Source: Legionella qingyii
Lineage (GTDB): Bacteria; Pseudomonadota; Gammaproteobacteria; Legionellales; Legionellaceae
DNA length: 53,489 bases
Direction: 5' to 3'
Assembly (NCBI RefSeq): GCF_003184185.1
Contig: NZ_QHJG01000034.1
Coordinates: forward strand, 1 to 53,489
In this document: piece after piece, positions 37,726 through 47,793 of the stretch
Layout of the letters: each line of letters opens with the position of its first letter
Position numbering within the stretch: position 1 is the stretch's first letter
Program-made: the position numbers and the translations under genes
The notes under the pieces: model-generated
Told to the model about the DNA's origin: nothing
The model's input: the letters and a program-made list of their open reading frames with translations, nothing else
Database searches by the model: none

Positions 37726-40700
37726 GTGTCAATTTTAGATTTTATTAAAAAACAAATTTTACGTTATAGAGACCTTTTAGCTAACTTATCACGTAGAAAT
37801 AAAGAAATTTATTATCGCGAAAGTCGGGGGCATTGCATTAATTTATCAAAAGCTCCAAAAGCAGAAGATATTTATAACGATATTATTTCAGAAAAATTTG
37901 TACCCATGCGCTCAATGTCATCAAGATTCCAAGACTTGATGAATAACTCAGATTTTGATCTAACTAAACATCTTCTATTAGAAGAAACTAAAAACACAGA
38001 TTTAATTAAGAGACTTGATAAAATAAGACTTGCTGATGATAAGTTTAGACGTGAATATGGTATGCCTGGAGCTTGGCTTTTAGGTCCATTTCTTTGTTGG
38101 AGGGATAGCGCAAATTATAGGCAAGATGAGTTATTAATCTCACCAATTTTTAAAATTGCAGTAGATGTTATTAAGGATAAAAGAAAAAAATGGAGTCTAA
38201 AGCTAGAAGATAATATTGTACAATTGAATCCATCATTACGCCTTGCACTTCGGCAAAAATTAGGTATAAAGCTTCCAGAGCACTTCGAATCTGACCAGGT
38301 ATCCGATGCTTTACAAGAGTTTAAGAATTATCTAGATAAATATGGTAAATCAGTAATTCATGATGAATCATTTACTGATGCTCTTCCCAAAATTCCTCCC
38401 CGTTTTAAAATAGTAAAAAATGAAGAAGGAGAACTTGTTGATAGGATTCCAGTTAACCTGGAAGAAGCTCTCTCGAAAAAAGAGTATGAGCTATATAGCA
38501 AAGTCAATGCAAACCAGTTTTATTTAATTGATATTGTCTTAATAGACCATCTTAATGCAAGCCGCACTGTACTTCTTAGAGATTATGACTCTATTTTTGA
38601 ATATTCAGAAATGCATCCCATTTTATCAGAGTTATTTCTCGGAAAACCTATCCCTACTGATAAAGGTGAAATATACGAAAGAACAAAAGCTCTCGATGAT
38701 TATAAAGAGCGAGATAATTTTTTTGTTGTAAATATTGATTCATCTCAACATAGAGCTATAGATCAAACAACAAAAGGCAAAGTAACAGTAATACAAGGAC
38801 CACCTGGAACTGGAAAAAGTCAAACAATTACAAATCTTATTGCAGAAGGTATATCAAAAGGTAAAAAAGTACTATTTGTTTCAGAAAAAAGAGCCGCGTT
38901 GGATGTTGTATATGCTCGATTAAAAAAAGCTAACCTAGTATCTCAATCAGTACTTATTCATAGTAGCGATTTAAATAAACAAAGCTTATATAGCTCATTT
39001 CTAGAACTAGCTGAAGCAAATCATGATCCTCAAGCTGAAAAGCAATGGGATTTGCTTACAAATGAACTCGATAATCTTAAATCAGAAATCAATAATTATT
39101 ACCGAATACTAGAAACAGTTCACAATCCAAGTGGATTGAATATTTCTGAGTTACTTACACTACATTCTGAGCAAATAAACGTTAAAATGAATATTCAATT
39201 TGCCAATTTATTTGCAAGATATTCATTTGATGACTTAAATAGCATTTGCGGAAAATTAAGCGAACTGCAAGCGTATGCCGCAAGAGTGAAAGATATTCCT
39301 AATCATCCATGGCTTCATAGGAAAAATGACACTATTTTGACCAATAGCTTTATACAAGTAATGTCAGATTTGGTCGAAAAAATTAAACTCACTGAACAAT
39401 CAATATCCGCAATTAAAATACAGATTGAAGATCTTGGAGTGAATAATATCGAAGCGCTCCCCTCATCTAATGAGTTAATGGAGTTAAGTCAATTATCTCT
39501 ACCTTCTGAATGGTTTGAATTTGCAGACATGTTTTATTCTGATTTATCTGGCTTAATGATATATCAAAAAGAAATCCAGGAAATAATACAAACAATTAAC
39601 AGCGAGAAGTCTCATTTTGATTTGATAAATAAAAACGCTGATGACGAAATAATTCGACAACTTGAAATGTACTATTCTATTTCTCGTAGTGTATTTGATT
39701 GGTTCACCCCAAATTTTTGGAGAATGAGGAGTTTTAGACGTCAATTCCTAACGAATTGGGATAGAACAAATAAGTCATTTAAATCATATCGATTAGTAAA
39801 AGAAGCAATAAAATCATTCAAATCCATCACTCAAAATAAGTTACTCCCATTAGAGAGTAATGAGTCAGATCCAGAAAAAATAATTCTAGCCTTCAATGCA
39901 ATTAATCCAATACTTAAAACCATAACTAGTATCGGGGATGCCATGAGGACATTAGGCTTAGTCTCGAATCCTGAACTCTCTAGTTATAACAGCCAATCTG
40001 CTATAAAAATTAAAAAAATATTTACTGACTTATCTCAGACAAAAATTAACTTGGAAGAGCAAATTGAGATACTAGATAAGTTAAAAGATAATCTAAATCA
40101 GTATTTCGAAAAACCACTAGTCTCAGATACTGATAATGAAAATTATAATTATGATCTACTTATTGAAAAGATGATAGATTTAGAAGTATTAGATAAGATA
40201 GATTTATGTTTAAACAGCATAAGATCATCTTTTAATTGTGATTTATCAAAAGAACTAATAATTAAAAATCTCATTCCTATTGATGACTCCTGGGACCAAT
40301 ACGTTATTTCTTTAGTGATCAAATGGTGGATAGATGAAATCATTACACAATATCCTGGGTTAAGAAATTTCGATCGAAATAATTTTCATACAAAAATTGA
40401 ATCCTTTAAAAAAATTGAAACAGAACACCGACTTTCTGCACGTGAATTCGTAAATAATGCTGTTTCCAAAAGATGGGGAAATGGTGTTGGGGAATTTGAA
40501 GGATTAAGTTTACTCAAGAAAGAAGCTAACAAACAACGTAAGGTTCTTTCGCCACGTGAAATTATGGAGCGTGGAGCACTTTCTACAATGTTAAAACTTA
40601 AGCCTTGTTGGTTAATGAGTCCCTTAAGCATTAGCCAAATACTACCTATGGAAATGGGGCTTTTTGATATTATTATTTTCGACGAGGCATCCCAAGTAAG

Positions 40701-41988
40701 AGTTGAAGATGCAATACCCTCGATTTATAGAGCAAATTCTATGGTTGTTGTAGGTGATCCAAAACAAATGCCCCCTACAAACTTCTTTTCAGCAATTGAA
40801 TTTATTGACGATGATGACGATGAAAATGAATCGGATTTATCGCAAAGTATATTAGATTTAGCTTCCCAAATTTATCCTTCTGAAATATTAGAATGGCATT
40901 ATAGAAGCCGCTCTGAATCCCTAATTGCATTTTCAAATAGAGCATTTTATGGAGGCAGATTAATTGCAGTCCCTAACCCATATTATTTAACTGAAGGTGA
41001 AGTTATTAAGTTTCATCAAATAAATAATGCATATTTTAATCAAAAGGAAGGCAATAATGTGGAGGCTGATGCCTTAGTCGACAGATTAGCTCTGTTATTC
41101 CAAATTTATCCTGAAAAATCTTTGGGTGTGATTGCGATGGGACAATCGCAAATGCTAGCAATTGAAGATGCTATCGAACGTAGAATACTTTCTGATGTAA
41201 GTTTTAAAAATAATATAAAAAGAGCAAGAATGCTAAGTGATGGCGAATCAGATATACCTTTTTTCGTGAAAAACTTGGAAAATGTTCAAGGAGATGAAAG
41301 AGATTTAGTGCTCATTTCAGTTGGATATGCACCTTCTGCACAAGGTAGAAAATTGTATATGAATTTTGGTCCACTTTCGAAACAAGGTGGTGGGCGGCGT
41401 CTAAATGTTGCGATCACTCGTGCAAAACAAAGCATAGAAGTATTCTGCTCATTTGATCCAAATCTAATTCCAGCAGAAGAAAAAGATTTTACAAAAAACC
41501 CTGATTTGGTTTTATTTGGAAGATATCTTAAATATGCAAAGGCAATCAATGATAAAAATTATCCTGAAGCAAAAGCTATCTTAGATTCCTTTGGTATTGG
41601 CGGTGCAATTACTACGCGAAAAACAAGCTCATTCAGCAAAAATGTCCAACGCCGTTTAGAAGAGTTAGGCTATAAGGTATCAGCTGAGATTGGATCAAGT
41701 GGCTTTTATATCGATTTAGGAGTTCATCATCCAGTTATTCAAACTAATTTTATTTTAGGAATAGAGTGTGATGGAGCATTATTTCATTCTACGCCCTATG
41801 CTCGTGATCGTGATAAAACTAGACAGGAACTGTTGGAGTCTCGTGGATGGAGAATAGAGAGAATTTGGTCACAAGATTGGTCTAGGGACTGGAAGTCTGA
41901 AATTACAAGAATAGACAATATATTGAAACAAATTCTAAATATGGATAATGCTCAAAAGTCATTTTATAAGACAACAGAAGAAGTATAA
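37726..41988 (+). CDS. SF1 helicase with DUF4011-like N-terminus and C-terminal REase-type domain
   Basis: A 1420-residue protein. The N-terminus (LLANLSRRNKEIYYRES) is DUF4011-like. SF1 helicase motifs follow: Walker A GPPGTGKS (358-365), a long coiled insert (about 430-930), Walker B DEAS (986-989), motif III VVGDPKQMPPT, motif V VQGDERD and motif VI NVAITRAKQ (from 1227). The C-terminal 110 residues match the REase_MTES_1575 type: FYIDLGVHHP, IECDGALFH (Glu1347, Asp1349) and then RDRDKTRQELLESRGW and RIWSQDW. The start codon is GTG. Proteins of this layout are recurrent in antiphage islands; DNA or RNA unwinding plus cutting is inferred. Confidence 0.85.
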   Translation: MSILDFIKKQILRYRDLLANLSRRNKEIYYRESRGHCINLSKAPKAEDIYNDIISEKFVPMRSMSSRFQDLMNNSDFDLTKHLLLEETKNTDLIKRLDKIRLADDKFRREYGMPGAWLLGPFLCWRDSANYRQDELLISPIFKIAVDVIKDKRKKWSLKLEDNIVQLNPSLRLALRQKLGIKLPEHFESDQVSDALQEFKNYLDKYGKSVIHDESFTDALPKIPPRFKIVKNEEGELVDRIPVNLEEALSKKEYELYSKVNANQFYLIDIVLIDHLNASRTVLLRDYDSIFEYSEMHPILSELFLGKPIPTDKGEIYERTKALDDYKERDNFFVVNIDSSQHRAIDQTTKGKVTVIQGPPGTGKSQTITNLIAEGISKGKKVLFVSEKRAALDVVYARLKKANLVSQSVLIHSSDLNKQSLYSSFLELAEANHDPQAEKQWDLLTNELDNLKSEINNYYRILETVHNPSGLNISELLTLHSEQINVKMNIQFANLFARYSFDDLNSICGKLSELQAYAARVKDIPNHPWLHRKNDTILTNSFIQVMSDLVEKIKLTEQSISAIKIQIEDLGVNNIEALPSSNELMELSQLSLPSEWFEFADMFYSDLSGLMIYQKEIQEIIQTINSEKSHFDLINKNADDEIIRQLEMYYSISRSVFDWFTPNFWRMRSFRRQFLTNWDRTNKSFKSYRLVKEAIKSFKSITQNKLLPLESNESDPEKIILAFNAINPILKTITSIGDAMRTLGLVSNPELSSYNSQSAIKIKKIFTDLSQTKINLEEQIEILDKLKDNLNQYFEKPLVSDTDNENYNYDLLIEKMIDLEVLDKIDLCLNSIRSSFNCDLSKELIIKNLIPIDDSWDQYVISLVIKWWIDEIITQYPGLRNFDRNNFHTKIESFKKIETEHRLSAREFVNNAVSKRWGNGVGEFEGLSLLKKEANKQRKVLSPREIMERGALSTMLKLKPCWLMSPLSISQILPMEMGLFDIIIFDEASQVRVEDAIPSIYRANSMVVVGDPKQMPPTNFFSAIEFIDDDDDENESDLSQSILDLASQIYPSEILEWHYRSRSESLIAFSNRAFYGGRLIAVPNPYYLTEGEVIKFHQINNAYFNQKEGNNVEADALVDRLALLFQIYPEKSLGVIAMGQSQMLAIEDAIERRILSDVSFKNNIKRARMLSDGESDIPFFVKNLENVQGDERDLVLISVGYAPSAQGRKLYMNFGPLSKQGGGRRLNVAITRAKQSIEVFCSFDPNLIPAEEKDFTKNPDLVLFGRYLKYAKAINDKNYPEAKAILDSFGIGGAITTRKTSSFSKNVQRRLEELGYKVSAEIGSSGFYIDLGVHHPVIQTNFILGIECDGALFHSTPYARDRDKTRQELLESRGWRIERIWSQDWSRDWKSEITRIDNILKQILNMDNAQKSFYKTTEEV

Positions 41989-42110
41989 TACAGATCTTCT
42001 AGTTTAATTATTACTTTTATATCATTAGTATACTGATAATATAAACCATAATGTTCTCGTGAGTAATCACACTATAATCATGGACCTATATCTTTAGATG
42101 AGTTTGCATA

Positions 42111-43299
42111 ATGCAAAAAAAATCAACTATTCGACTCCATCGAAAATGCCCTTGTGGTAGCAAAAAAAAAATATAGAAACTGTTGTGGTAAAAAAAATAC
42201 TGTTAACTTTCATGACTTACCTAAAGAAACACAACAAATGTTTCACGAGCTTCAAGTAAAACATAAAATTGGTTCTCAATATCACCATGATCACATGGGT
42301 TACACGCCTGAAATTGTTAGTTCAGTTTTTCAAGGAAGAAGATTTGTTGCTCTCGGAGGTAGTCTTATTCAATCCGATGCCCCAGAAGGAGATTGGGATG
42401 AACCGGCAGATTTTTTAACTTCACACCTAAAAACTACACTAGGTAACGAATGGTTTGATGATGAATTAAAAAAGCAGGAAAATGAAAGGCACATAATTTT
42501 ATCATGGGCAGTCGATGGTGAGTGTTCGGTGATGGACGCCAACAAACCGATTGAGTCAAGAAAACATAATGGTAGCGCTCTTGCTTATTTACATTTGGCG
42601 TACGATTTATTTGTTTTACATAATCAAGGCCACATCACTGACAAACTAATATCAAGATTAAAATCTAAACAAGGTTTTAATGGTGCTAGATACGAACTCT
42701 TTGTTCTGGCAACTATGATAAGGGCTGGTTTCAACATAGAGCCATTTGATGAAACCCTGGGTGTAGGGAAAGTAACTGAATGTAAAGCGACACATATACA
42801 AACCGGGGTTACTGTTCAAGTTGAAGCAAAAACACGTAATGTAAAATATGTCTTAGGCTCTACAGAGGGGAAAGCTAAGAATATTCGTTTGTACGACAAA
42901 CTCAGAGATGCGATTGAAAAGGAGGTAAACCAACCTTACCTAATATTTGTTGATCTGAATTTTCCAGAGCTGAATGTATATGCTGAAAATGAAAAGATAA
43001 AAAAAATACAAGAAGAACATAATAAACTTATAAAACTACACCCCACTAACCTCCCCAATGCTATTATTTACACTAATATCCCTTTCCATTATGCACGTGA
43101 TTATAATGTAACAAACACTGCGTTTGGTTTAATAAAAATCAATAGGCCAAAACTAAAGCTTGAGAATGAAAACATTATTCTCAATGCAATTAATTCTGCA
43201 TTAAAACAATATCAATATCTTCCAAGAGAATTTAATGAAAGTGAAAAGCACGCTGAAACTGTAATCAATGCAATAAAAAAACATGCCCAAAGATCATGA
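42111..43299 (+). CDS. SEC-C zinc-motif protein with PD-(D/E)XK-like core, frameshifted at A10 run
   Basis: From the ATG at 42111 the frame encodes the first half of a SEC-C motif (KCPCGSKKK, Cys13 and Cys15) and then hits a stop at 42174. The other half (YRNCCGKKN) is in the next frame, which stays open to 43299. Removing one A from the ten A residues at 42162-42171 joins them into a protein of about 395 residues with a complete C-x-C...C-C motif. Further on, GARYELFVLATMIRAGF, ECKATH and VQVEAKTRN resemble a PD-(D/E)XK nuclease core (Glu...Glu-x-Lys). A GTG at 42154 is the only other start and lacks a Shine-Dalgarno sequence. It follows the helicase by 122 bp. Confidence 0.7.
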
Positions 43300-43687
43300 A
43301 TGATCAGCTGAAAACTTAGCCAATCACATACACGCAATTGTGTTGCGCTCATGATAATTAACAAATGTAGATAAAATTGCAAAGTAATCGACAATGAGAA
43401 TATCTATCTTATATATACAGTACACACACCTTTCGCACGATAAAATTATTCATTATATCTGCATGATTAATAATAATATTTAACTATTTTTATATGTTTA
43501 ATGCAAAAAAATGCCGGTGAATACGTGATGAATTGTCTAGTGAAAGAAATCCGTCTATCTAATTAGGGAATCAGCCTCCATTTCACCATTAATTCACCAA
43601 TTAATCACCACAAAATAAAAAATAATCATATATTTATGTTAGGCTAGCGCTCTCAATTAGTGAGCACTACACAAAGCCTAAAACCCG
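43300..43687. other. Convergent AT-rich gap with a terminal stem
   Basis: No gene is visible. Near its right end TTAGGCT (43639-43645) pairs with AGCCTAA (43675-43681), with an inner GCTC/GAGC stem, 7 bp past the stop of the zinc-ribbon gene; it may act as that gene's 3' structure. A short direct repetition of CACCATTAATT/CACCAATTAAT lies near 43584-43605. Confidence 0.55.
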
Positions 43688-46393
43688 TTAAAAAGCACTT
43701 GTCTTGTTACACCGTGGACAATAGTCTTTATTTTTTATCCGACATCTATCCCTTATTACTTTTTGATAAATATGGTTTTGAGGACAAATCCACCAGGCTA
43801 CTTTTCCACTCCCTGGTGTAACCTGACTAGGTAATAAAGAACCATTTTTAGAAGGGTGCCACTGAATAGCAATTGCTGGATATATTGCTGCTAAGGAATT
43901 ATCTTCATTTGCTTTTTTACCAGCACAATAAGGGCAGGAATTGCCTTGCACTCTGTCAATAATAGCAGCCTGATAAATATGTTTGTTTTTACACTGCCAC
44001 CAGGCTTTATAACTACTACCAGCGGTAAAATCAAACGGAGTTTTAGAGTCATTTTTACTGTCTGACCATTCTAATGCCAAATTCGGGTACTTATTTGCAA
44101 AACAATTATCTGAACACACTTGATTACCAGAACAGTAGGGGCAACCACTACCGCCAGCCCTGTAGGCAATAACAGTCTTGTATTCATGGCCTTTAGGACA
44201 TAACCACCAAACGCTTTTACCACTATATTTTTGAAAATCAAAAGAAGATAATTCAGCATTTCTTATAGGGTGCCATTCTTTTGCTACATCAGGGCATAAA
44301 ACTCCAAAGCTAGTACACTTTGGGCAGTCATTATATTTTATTTGTGTTCTTATTAAGCGAGAATACTCATGTCCTTTTGGACATCTCCACCATGCATTAA
44401 AAGTACTAGTTTTAGTAAAGCTAACTGGACTTTTGCCTTTATTTAAAGTTGGGTGCCAATGTTTGGCTATATTTGGATACATCATTTGAATATTGTTATC
44501 TTTGGTCACTACTCTTTTGTTGCAATAAGGGCATCCGCTACCTTGAACTCTGCTAATTATTGGGGATTGATAGTGGTGGTTTTGAAGGCAACTCCACCAG
44601 GCATTATAGCCACTGCCTTTCGTATACTTAGCAACTGAGAACTCATTTTTATCATTGTCCCACTCATTTGCAAGAGAAGGATAATTTAACGCAAATGAGT
44701 TTTCTTTTGATACTTTTTTTCCCGAGCAAAAAGGGCAGTTTCGGCCATTTGTCCTTTTAACTATAGTAGCTTCATATGAGTGGCCAGATAGACAAATCCA
44801 CCATACTTTAAATCCACTGCCAGAGGAAAAGCTTTCAGGTACTAGGGGCATGTTTTTTTCGTAATCCCACTCTTGGGCAATCCCTGGATAATTAACAGGC
44901 AACGAGTGTTGAGGAAGTGGGGCAGGATAATAAGATAGGTATTGATTAAATGTCATACTATTTTGAAATTTGTTTTTCCCTATGTATGAATCAATCTTAT
45001 GATGAAATTTATTGGGTATTAATTTTTTTATGATTATCAAAAGTTCATTTATAACTTTTTTTGTTATTTCATTTTTACCTACGCAAATATCTGAACTGTC
45101 TATTTTATTTAACGGCTTCTCTCTAACTCGTATTAATTTAATGCCTCTGTCGCCAACAGCCTTGTTTTTTTCATTGTCTCTATTTGTCTTTTTCTGTCCT
45201 TTATGAAAGTAATACCCATCATACTCAATTCCAATTTTTAATTCAGGTATATATATATCAATTTCACTCCCATCAATAGATTCTCGGTTAATCACTTCAT
45301 CAAAAACAACCATCAATTCAGTTAAAATTCTAAGCTCTGGTTTTGACGTTTGGTTAGTACAATACTTACACCCAATACCACGAGTTCTATCTCCAATAAT
45401 AGACTGATACTCATGCCCTCTTGGACATATCCACCAAGCCTTAAAATTACTACCTCTTGTAAAAAATTCAGGCTTAACTTCTCCATTTTTTATAGGGTGC
45501 CATTCGCTTGCTAATTCAGGAAATAGTTCTTGTATATTATTATCTTTACATACTTTGGCTCCACTACAATTTGGGCAACCTGACCCCCTTGTTCTAGCCC
45601 CTATACTGGCCTTATATTCATGACCTTTGGGACATTTCCACCAAGCCTTGAGTCCGCTCCCTTTTGTATATTCGTTAGGTATCTTTCCCTGGTTTTTGTC
45701 AGGGTGCCATTCCTTAGCTATTTCGGGAAACAATGCTAATAAACTATTTTCCTTAGACACTTTCTTTCCTGCACAATAAGGACATGAGGTGGGACCTGAC
45801 TTTCTTGTTCTTTCACATATTGCAGTTTGATATACATGCCCCTTTTCACAAAACCACCATACCTTTTCTTTACAACCATAGGTAAAATTGCTAGGACGCT
45901 TTTTGCCATTTAACTTTGGATGCCATTCTTTAGAAACTTCAGGAAATAAATTCTCTAAGCTATTCTCAGCACATACCATTTTTCCTGCACAGAAAGGACA
46001 CCCTCTACCAGCAGTTCTGCTTCTAATTGCAGATAAATAACTATGACCTAAATCACATTTCCACCAAAATTTTTTCCCACTTTTTGGAGTATAGTGCTCT
46101 GGTTTATTATTCTCATTTTTTTGTAAATCCCATTCTTTTGCTATATCTGGGTACAAAGTTGAGAAACAGTTATCCTTACACGCTTTTTTTCCAGAACAAT
46201 AAGGACAGCCACTTTTCCTATATGTCCGGTTGGCGATTGTTGCCCTGTAAGAGTGTCCTTTGGAACAACTCCACCAAACTTTTTTTTGGCTTCCGCTTGA
46301 AACATCACCAGGAGTTAGTGGGTCATTTTTAATACAATCCCACTCTTTAGAAATTTCGGGGTACCTTAGTATTAAACTATTATCTATTGACAT
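43688..46393 (-). CDS. Eleven-repeat zinc-ribbon protein with central Vsr/DUF559-like nuclease domain
   Basis: A 901-residue protein. Eleven repeats of about 68 residues match the DUF4379 zinc-ribbon pattern: YPEIAKEWHP, then a variable stretch, WWKCPKGHEY, then R-T-x-G-x-G-C-P-Y-C, giving a C-H-C-C zinc set each. Five repeats (about 1-345) precede and six (about 498-895) follow a nuclease-like domain (about 350-465) with Asp379, Glu390, Asp392, His397 and Asp406 in the order EIDIYIPELKIGIEYDG, H, RDNEKN and then GIKLIRVRE, as in very-short-patch/DUF559 folds. No signal peptide is present. It faces the SEC-C gene convergently. Family members lack a firm function; nucleic-acid cutting guided by the zinc array is inference. 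Confidence 0.82.
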   Translation of the reverse strand: MSIDNSLILRYPEISKEWDCIKNDPLTPGDVSSGSQKKVWWSCSKGHSYRATIANRTYRKSGCPYCSGKKACKDNCFSTLYPDIAKEWDLQKNENNKPEHYTPKSGKKFWWKCDLGHSYLSAIRSRTAGRGCPFCAGKMVCAENSLENLFPEVSKEWHPKLNGKKRPSNFTYGCKEKVWWFCEKGHVYQTAICERTRKSGPTSCPYCAGKKVSKENSLLALFPEIAKEWHPDKNQGKIPNEYTKGSGLKAWWKCPKGHEYKASIGARTRGSGCPNCSGAKVCKDNNIQELFPELASEWHPIKNGEVKPEFFTRGSNFKAWWICPRGHEYQSIIGDRTRGIGCKYCTNQTSKPELRILTELMVVFDEVINRESIDGSEIDIYIPELKIGIEYDGYYFHKGQKKTNRDNEKNKAVGDRGIKLIRVREKPLNKIDSSDICVGKNEITKKVINELLIIIKKLIPNKFHHKIDSYIGKNKFQNSMTFNQYLSYYPAPLPQHSLPVNYPGIAQEWDYEKNMPLVPESFSSGSGFKVWWICLSGHSYEATIVKRTNGRNCPFCSGKKVSKENSFALNYPSLANEWDNDKNEFSVAKYTKGSGYNAWWSCLQNHHYQSPIISRVQGSGCPYCNKRVVTKDNNIQMMYPNIAKHWHPTLNKGKSPVSFTKTSTFNAWWRCPKGHEYSRLIRTQIKYNDCPKCTSFGVLCPDVAKEWHPIRNAELSSFDFQKYSGKSVWWLCPKGHEYKTVIAYRAGGSGCPYCSGNQVCSDNCFANKYPNLALEWSDSKNDSKTPFDFTAGSSYKAWWQCKNKHIYQAAIIDRVQGNSCPYCAGKKANEDNSLAAIYPAIAIQWHPSKNGSLLPSQVTPGSGKVAWWICPQNHIYQKVIRDRCRIKNKDYCPRCNKTSAF

Positions 46394-46482
46394 TTTCCTT
46401 GCGTAAAATTATTTATCTTTTTAATAAATAATAGACTAGGTTAGTAATATTTCATCGTTTGGGAAACCACCTATTAATTCCA

Positions 46483-47166
46483 CTATTGGCTAGTCTCGTT
46501 TAATGAAACCTTAACACTATGCCTAGCGAGTGATTCAGTTTCAAATACTCTACATATAGATTCTATGTTACCTATTTTTAATACAATAGGCTCAGATTCA
46601 ATTCTAGCTGGATCTAAGATAGCTAGGCGCCATTCATTTTGCCATGCATATTCTTCGAGCTTAGAAAAGCAGCCTATTCGTCCGCTATATTCATTAGCTA
46701 AATAATCTACTTTATCAAAAAATTTGTTGGAACATGGTGGAGATTTTTTTCCATTTACACTTTTTGTAATTCTATCTATAAATTCTTGTGGTTGTGTAAT
46801 TAATATCGCTTTATCACCAAATCCGCAAAATCTTTTGTCTAATTTAAAATTAAAATTTGTCACCTCTAAAAAATTAAGTTCAAATAAGGTCATACAAAAT
46901 ATATTAACTTGATGATCAAAGGGATACATAAAATTAATTCTATTGATTAAGCCTCCAATCGGAACAAGCTTTCCCTCAGAATTAGTTATAGAAATCTTAA
47001 CAGAATCAGCTAGATAACTAGATGCCACTCCCTCTTGCTTATCGCCACGATTAATTTTTTCCTCAGTTTTTCTATAAAAGTTATATGTATTCATAAATAA
47101 ATTACCATCCAAGATGTCATCTAAATATTCATCTTTAGTAATTTTAAATAAAAGAACATTTTTCAT
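46483..47166 (-). CDS. DUF2971-like protein
   Basis: A 227-residue protein that loosely fits DUF2971: an N-terminal LFKITKDEYLDDILDGNLFMNT, resembling the YR/FK...l.dg.lf.s.. opening, a middle IGCFSKLEEYAWQNEWRL with the family's characteristic Y-x-x-Q-x-E-W-R segment, and a C-terminal VLKIGNIESIC. Function of the family is unknown, but it recurs in phage-defence and ADP-ribosylation-like contexts. It is upstream of the zinc-ribbon gene in the same direction (about 90 bp), so they may be co-transcribed. Confidence 0.6.
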   Translation of the reverse strand: MKNVLLFKITKDEYLDDILDGNLFMNTYNFYRKTEEKINRGDKQEGVASSYLADSVKISITNSEGKLVPIGGLINRINFMYPFDHQVNIFCMTLFELNFLEVTNFNFKLDKRFCGFGDKAILITQPQEFIDRITKSVNGKKSPPCSNKFFDKVDYLANEYSGRIGCFSKLEEYAWQNEWRLAILDPARIESEPIVLKIGNIESICRVFETESLARHSVKVSLNETSQ

Positions 47167-47466
47167 AAGAACTCATTACTCGTTGAGATATTCTTATAGT
47201 GTAGTCTTTCCAACCCCCACCATCTTACAAATCGCTCGATTTCCGAAAATTATGTTCCAAAACTATATCTGAATACTGTAACTACTACTCAAGTCATTAA
47301 GTTTTAAAGAACTTATTGCAATGAAAATTTAAAGGAAAGGTGTTATTGGCCATAATATTTCTGCTCGCCTTTACAATGACCGTTAATTTATATTCTGATA
47401 TCGCTTGCTGCTAAGACCGCTCGTTCTTACAAAGATATAATTAATCAATGATGAACTTTCAATATC
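47167..47466. other. 300-bp gap between cargo and conjugation module
   Basis: No reading frame or strong repeat is visible. Since the RHH/TraI/TraD genes end on this side and the cargo begins to the left, the promoter of the DUF2971 gene should lie here. An origin of transfer could lie near the relaxase genes, but I see no inverted repeat next to a nic-like motif that supports placing it here. Confidence 0.5.
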
Positions 47467-47778
47467 TCACTTCGTAGCCATGCTACTTAATTCAGCAAAC
47501 TTCCCTACCGCTGCCCTTTGCAACTGTTCAAAATCTTCTTGATTAAACTTAAGTAATTCTACTGACATATTTTTAATCAGTGCATTCATTTGAATAATTA
47601 ATTGTTGACAATGCTGCTCCACAATCTGATTTGATTTTTGTTGCCCCTCATACCAGTGCTGTAGACCAACATGGATTAATCGATTAATGATACTGGACAT
47701 CGAATCATCATGCTGTATAGCTAGTGATGAAATACGATTGTGTAAATTATCAGGTAATGAAATAGTTAATCGTGACAT
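47467..47778 (-). CDS. Ribbon-helix-helix protein, putative relaxosome accessory factor
   Basis: A 103-residue protein that opens with a ribbon-helix-helix DNA-binding segment (RLTISLPDNLHNRISSLA, then SMSSIINRLIHVGL), followed by a helical region rich in Gln and Leu likely to form oligomers. It lies 15 bp downstream of the relaxase gene. RHH proteins in this context (for example TrwA or TraY) bind near oriT and assist relaxase. That role is inferred from fold and place. Confidence 0.7.
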   Translation of the reverse strand: MSRLTISLPDNLHNRISSLAIQHDDSMSSIINRLIHVGLQHWYEGQQKSNQIVEQHCQQLIIQMNALIKNMSVELLKFNQEDFEQLQRAAVGKFAELSSMATK

Positions 47779-47793
47779 GATTTATCTCCAAAA

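Noticed and set aside
43688..46393. CRISPR-like or satellite array suggested by regular spacing of similar DNA segments
   Set aside because: The spacing of about 205 bp reflects coding repeats of about 68 residues in one continuous frame; DNA identity between units is low.
47167..47466. Origin of transfer
   Set aside because: It is next to the relaxase genes, but no inverted repeat plus nic-like motif could be picked out by eye, so I do not call it.
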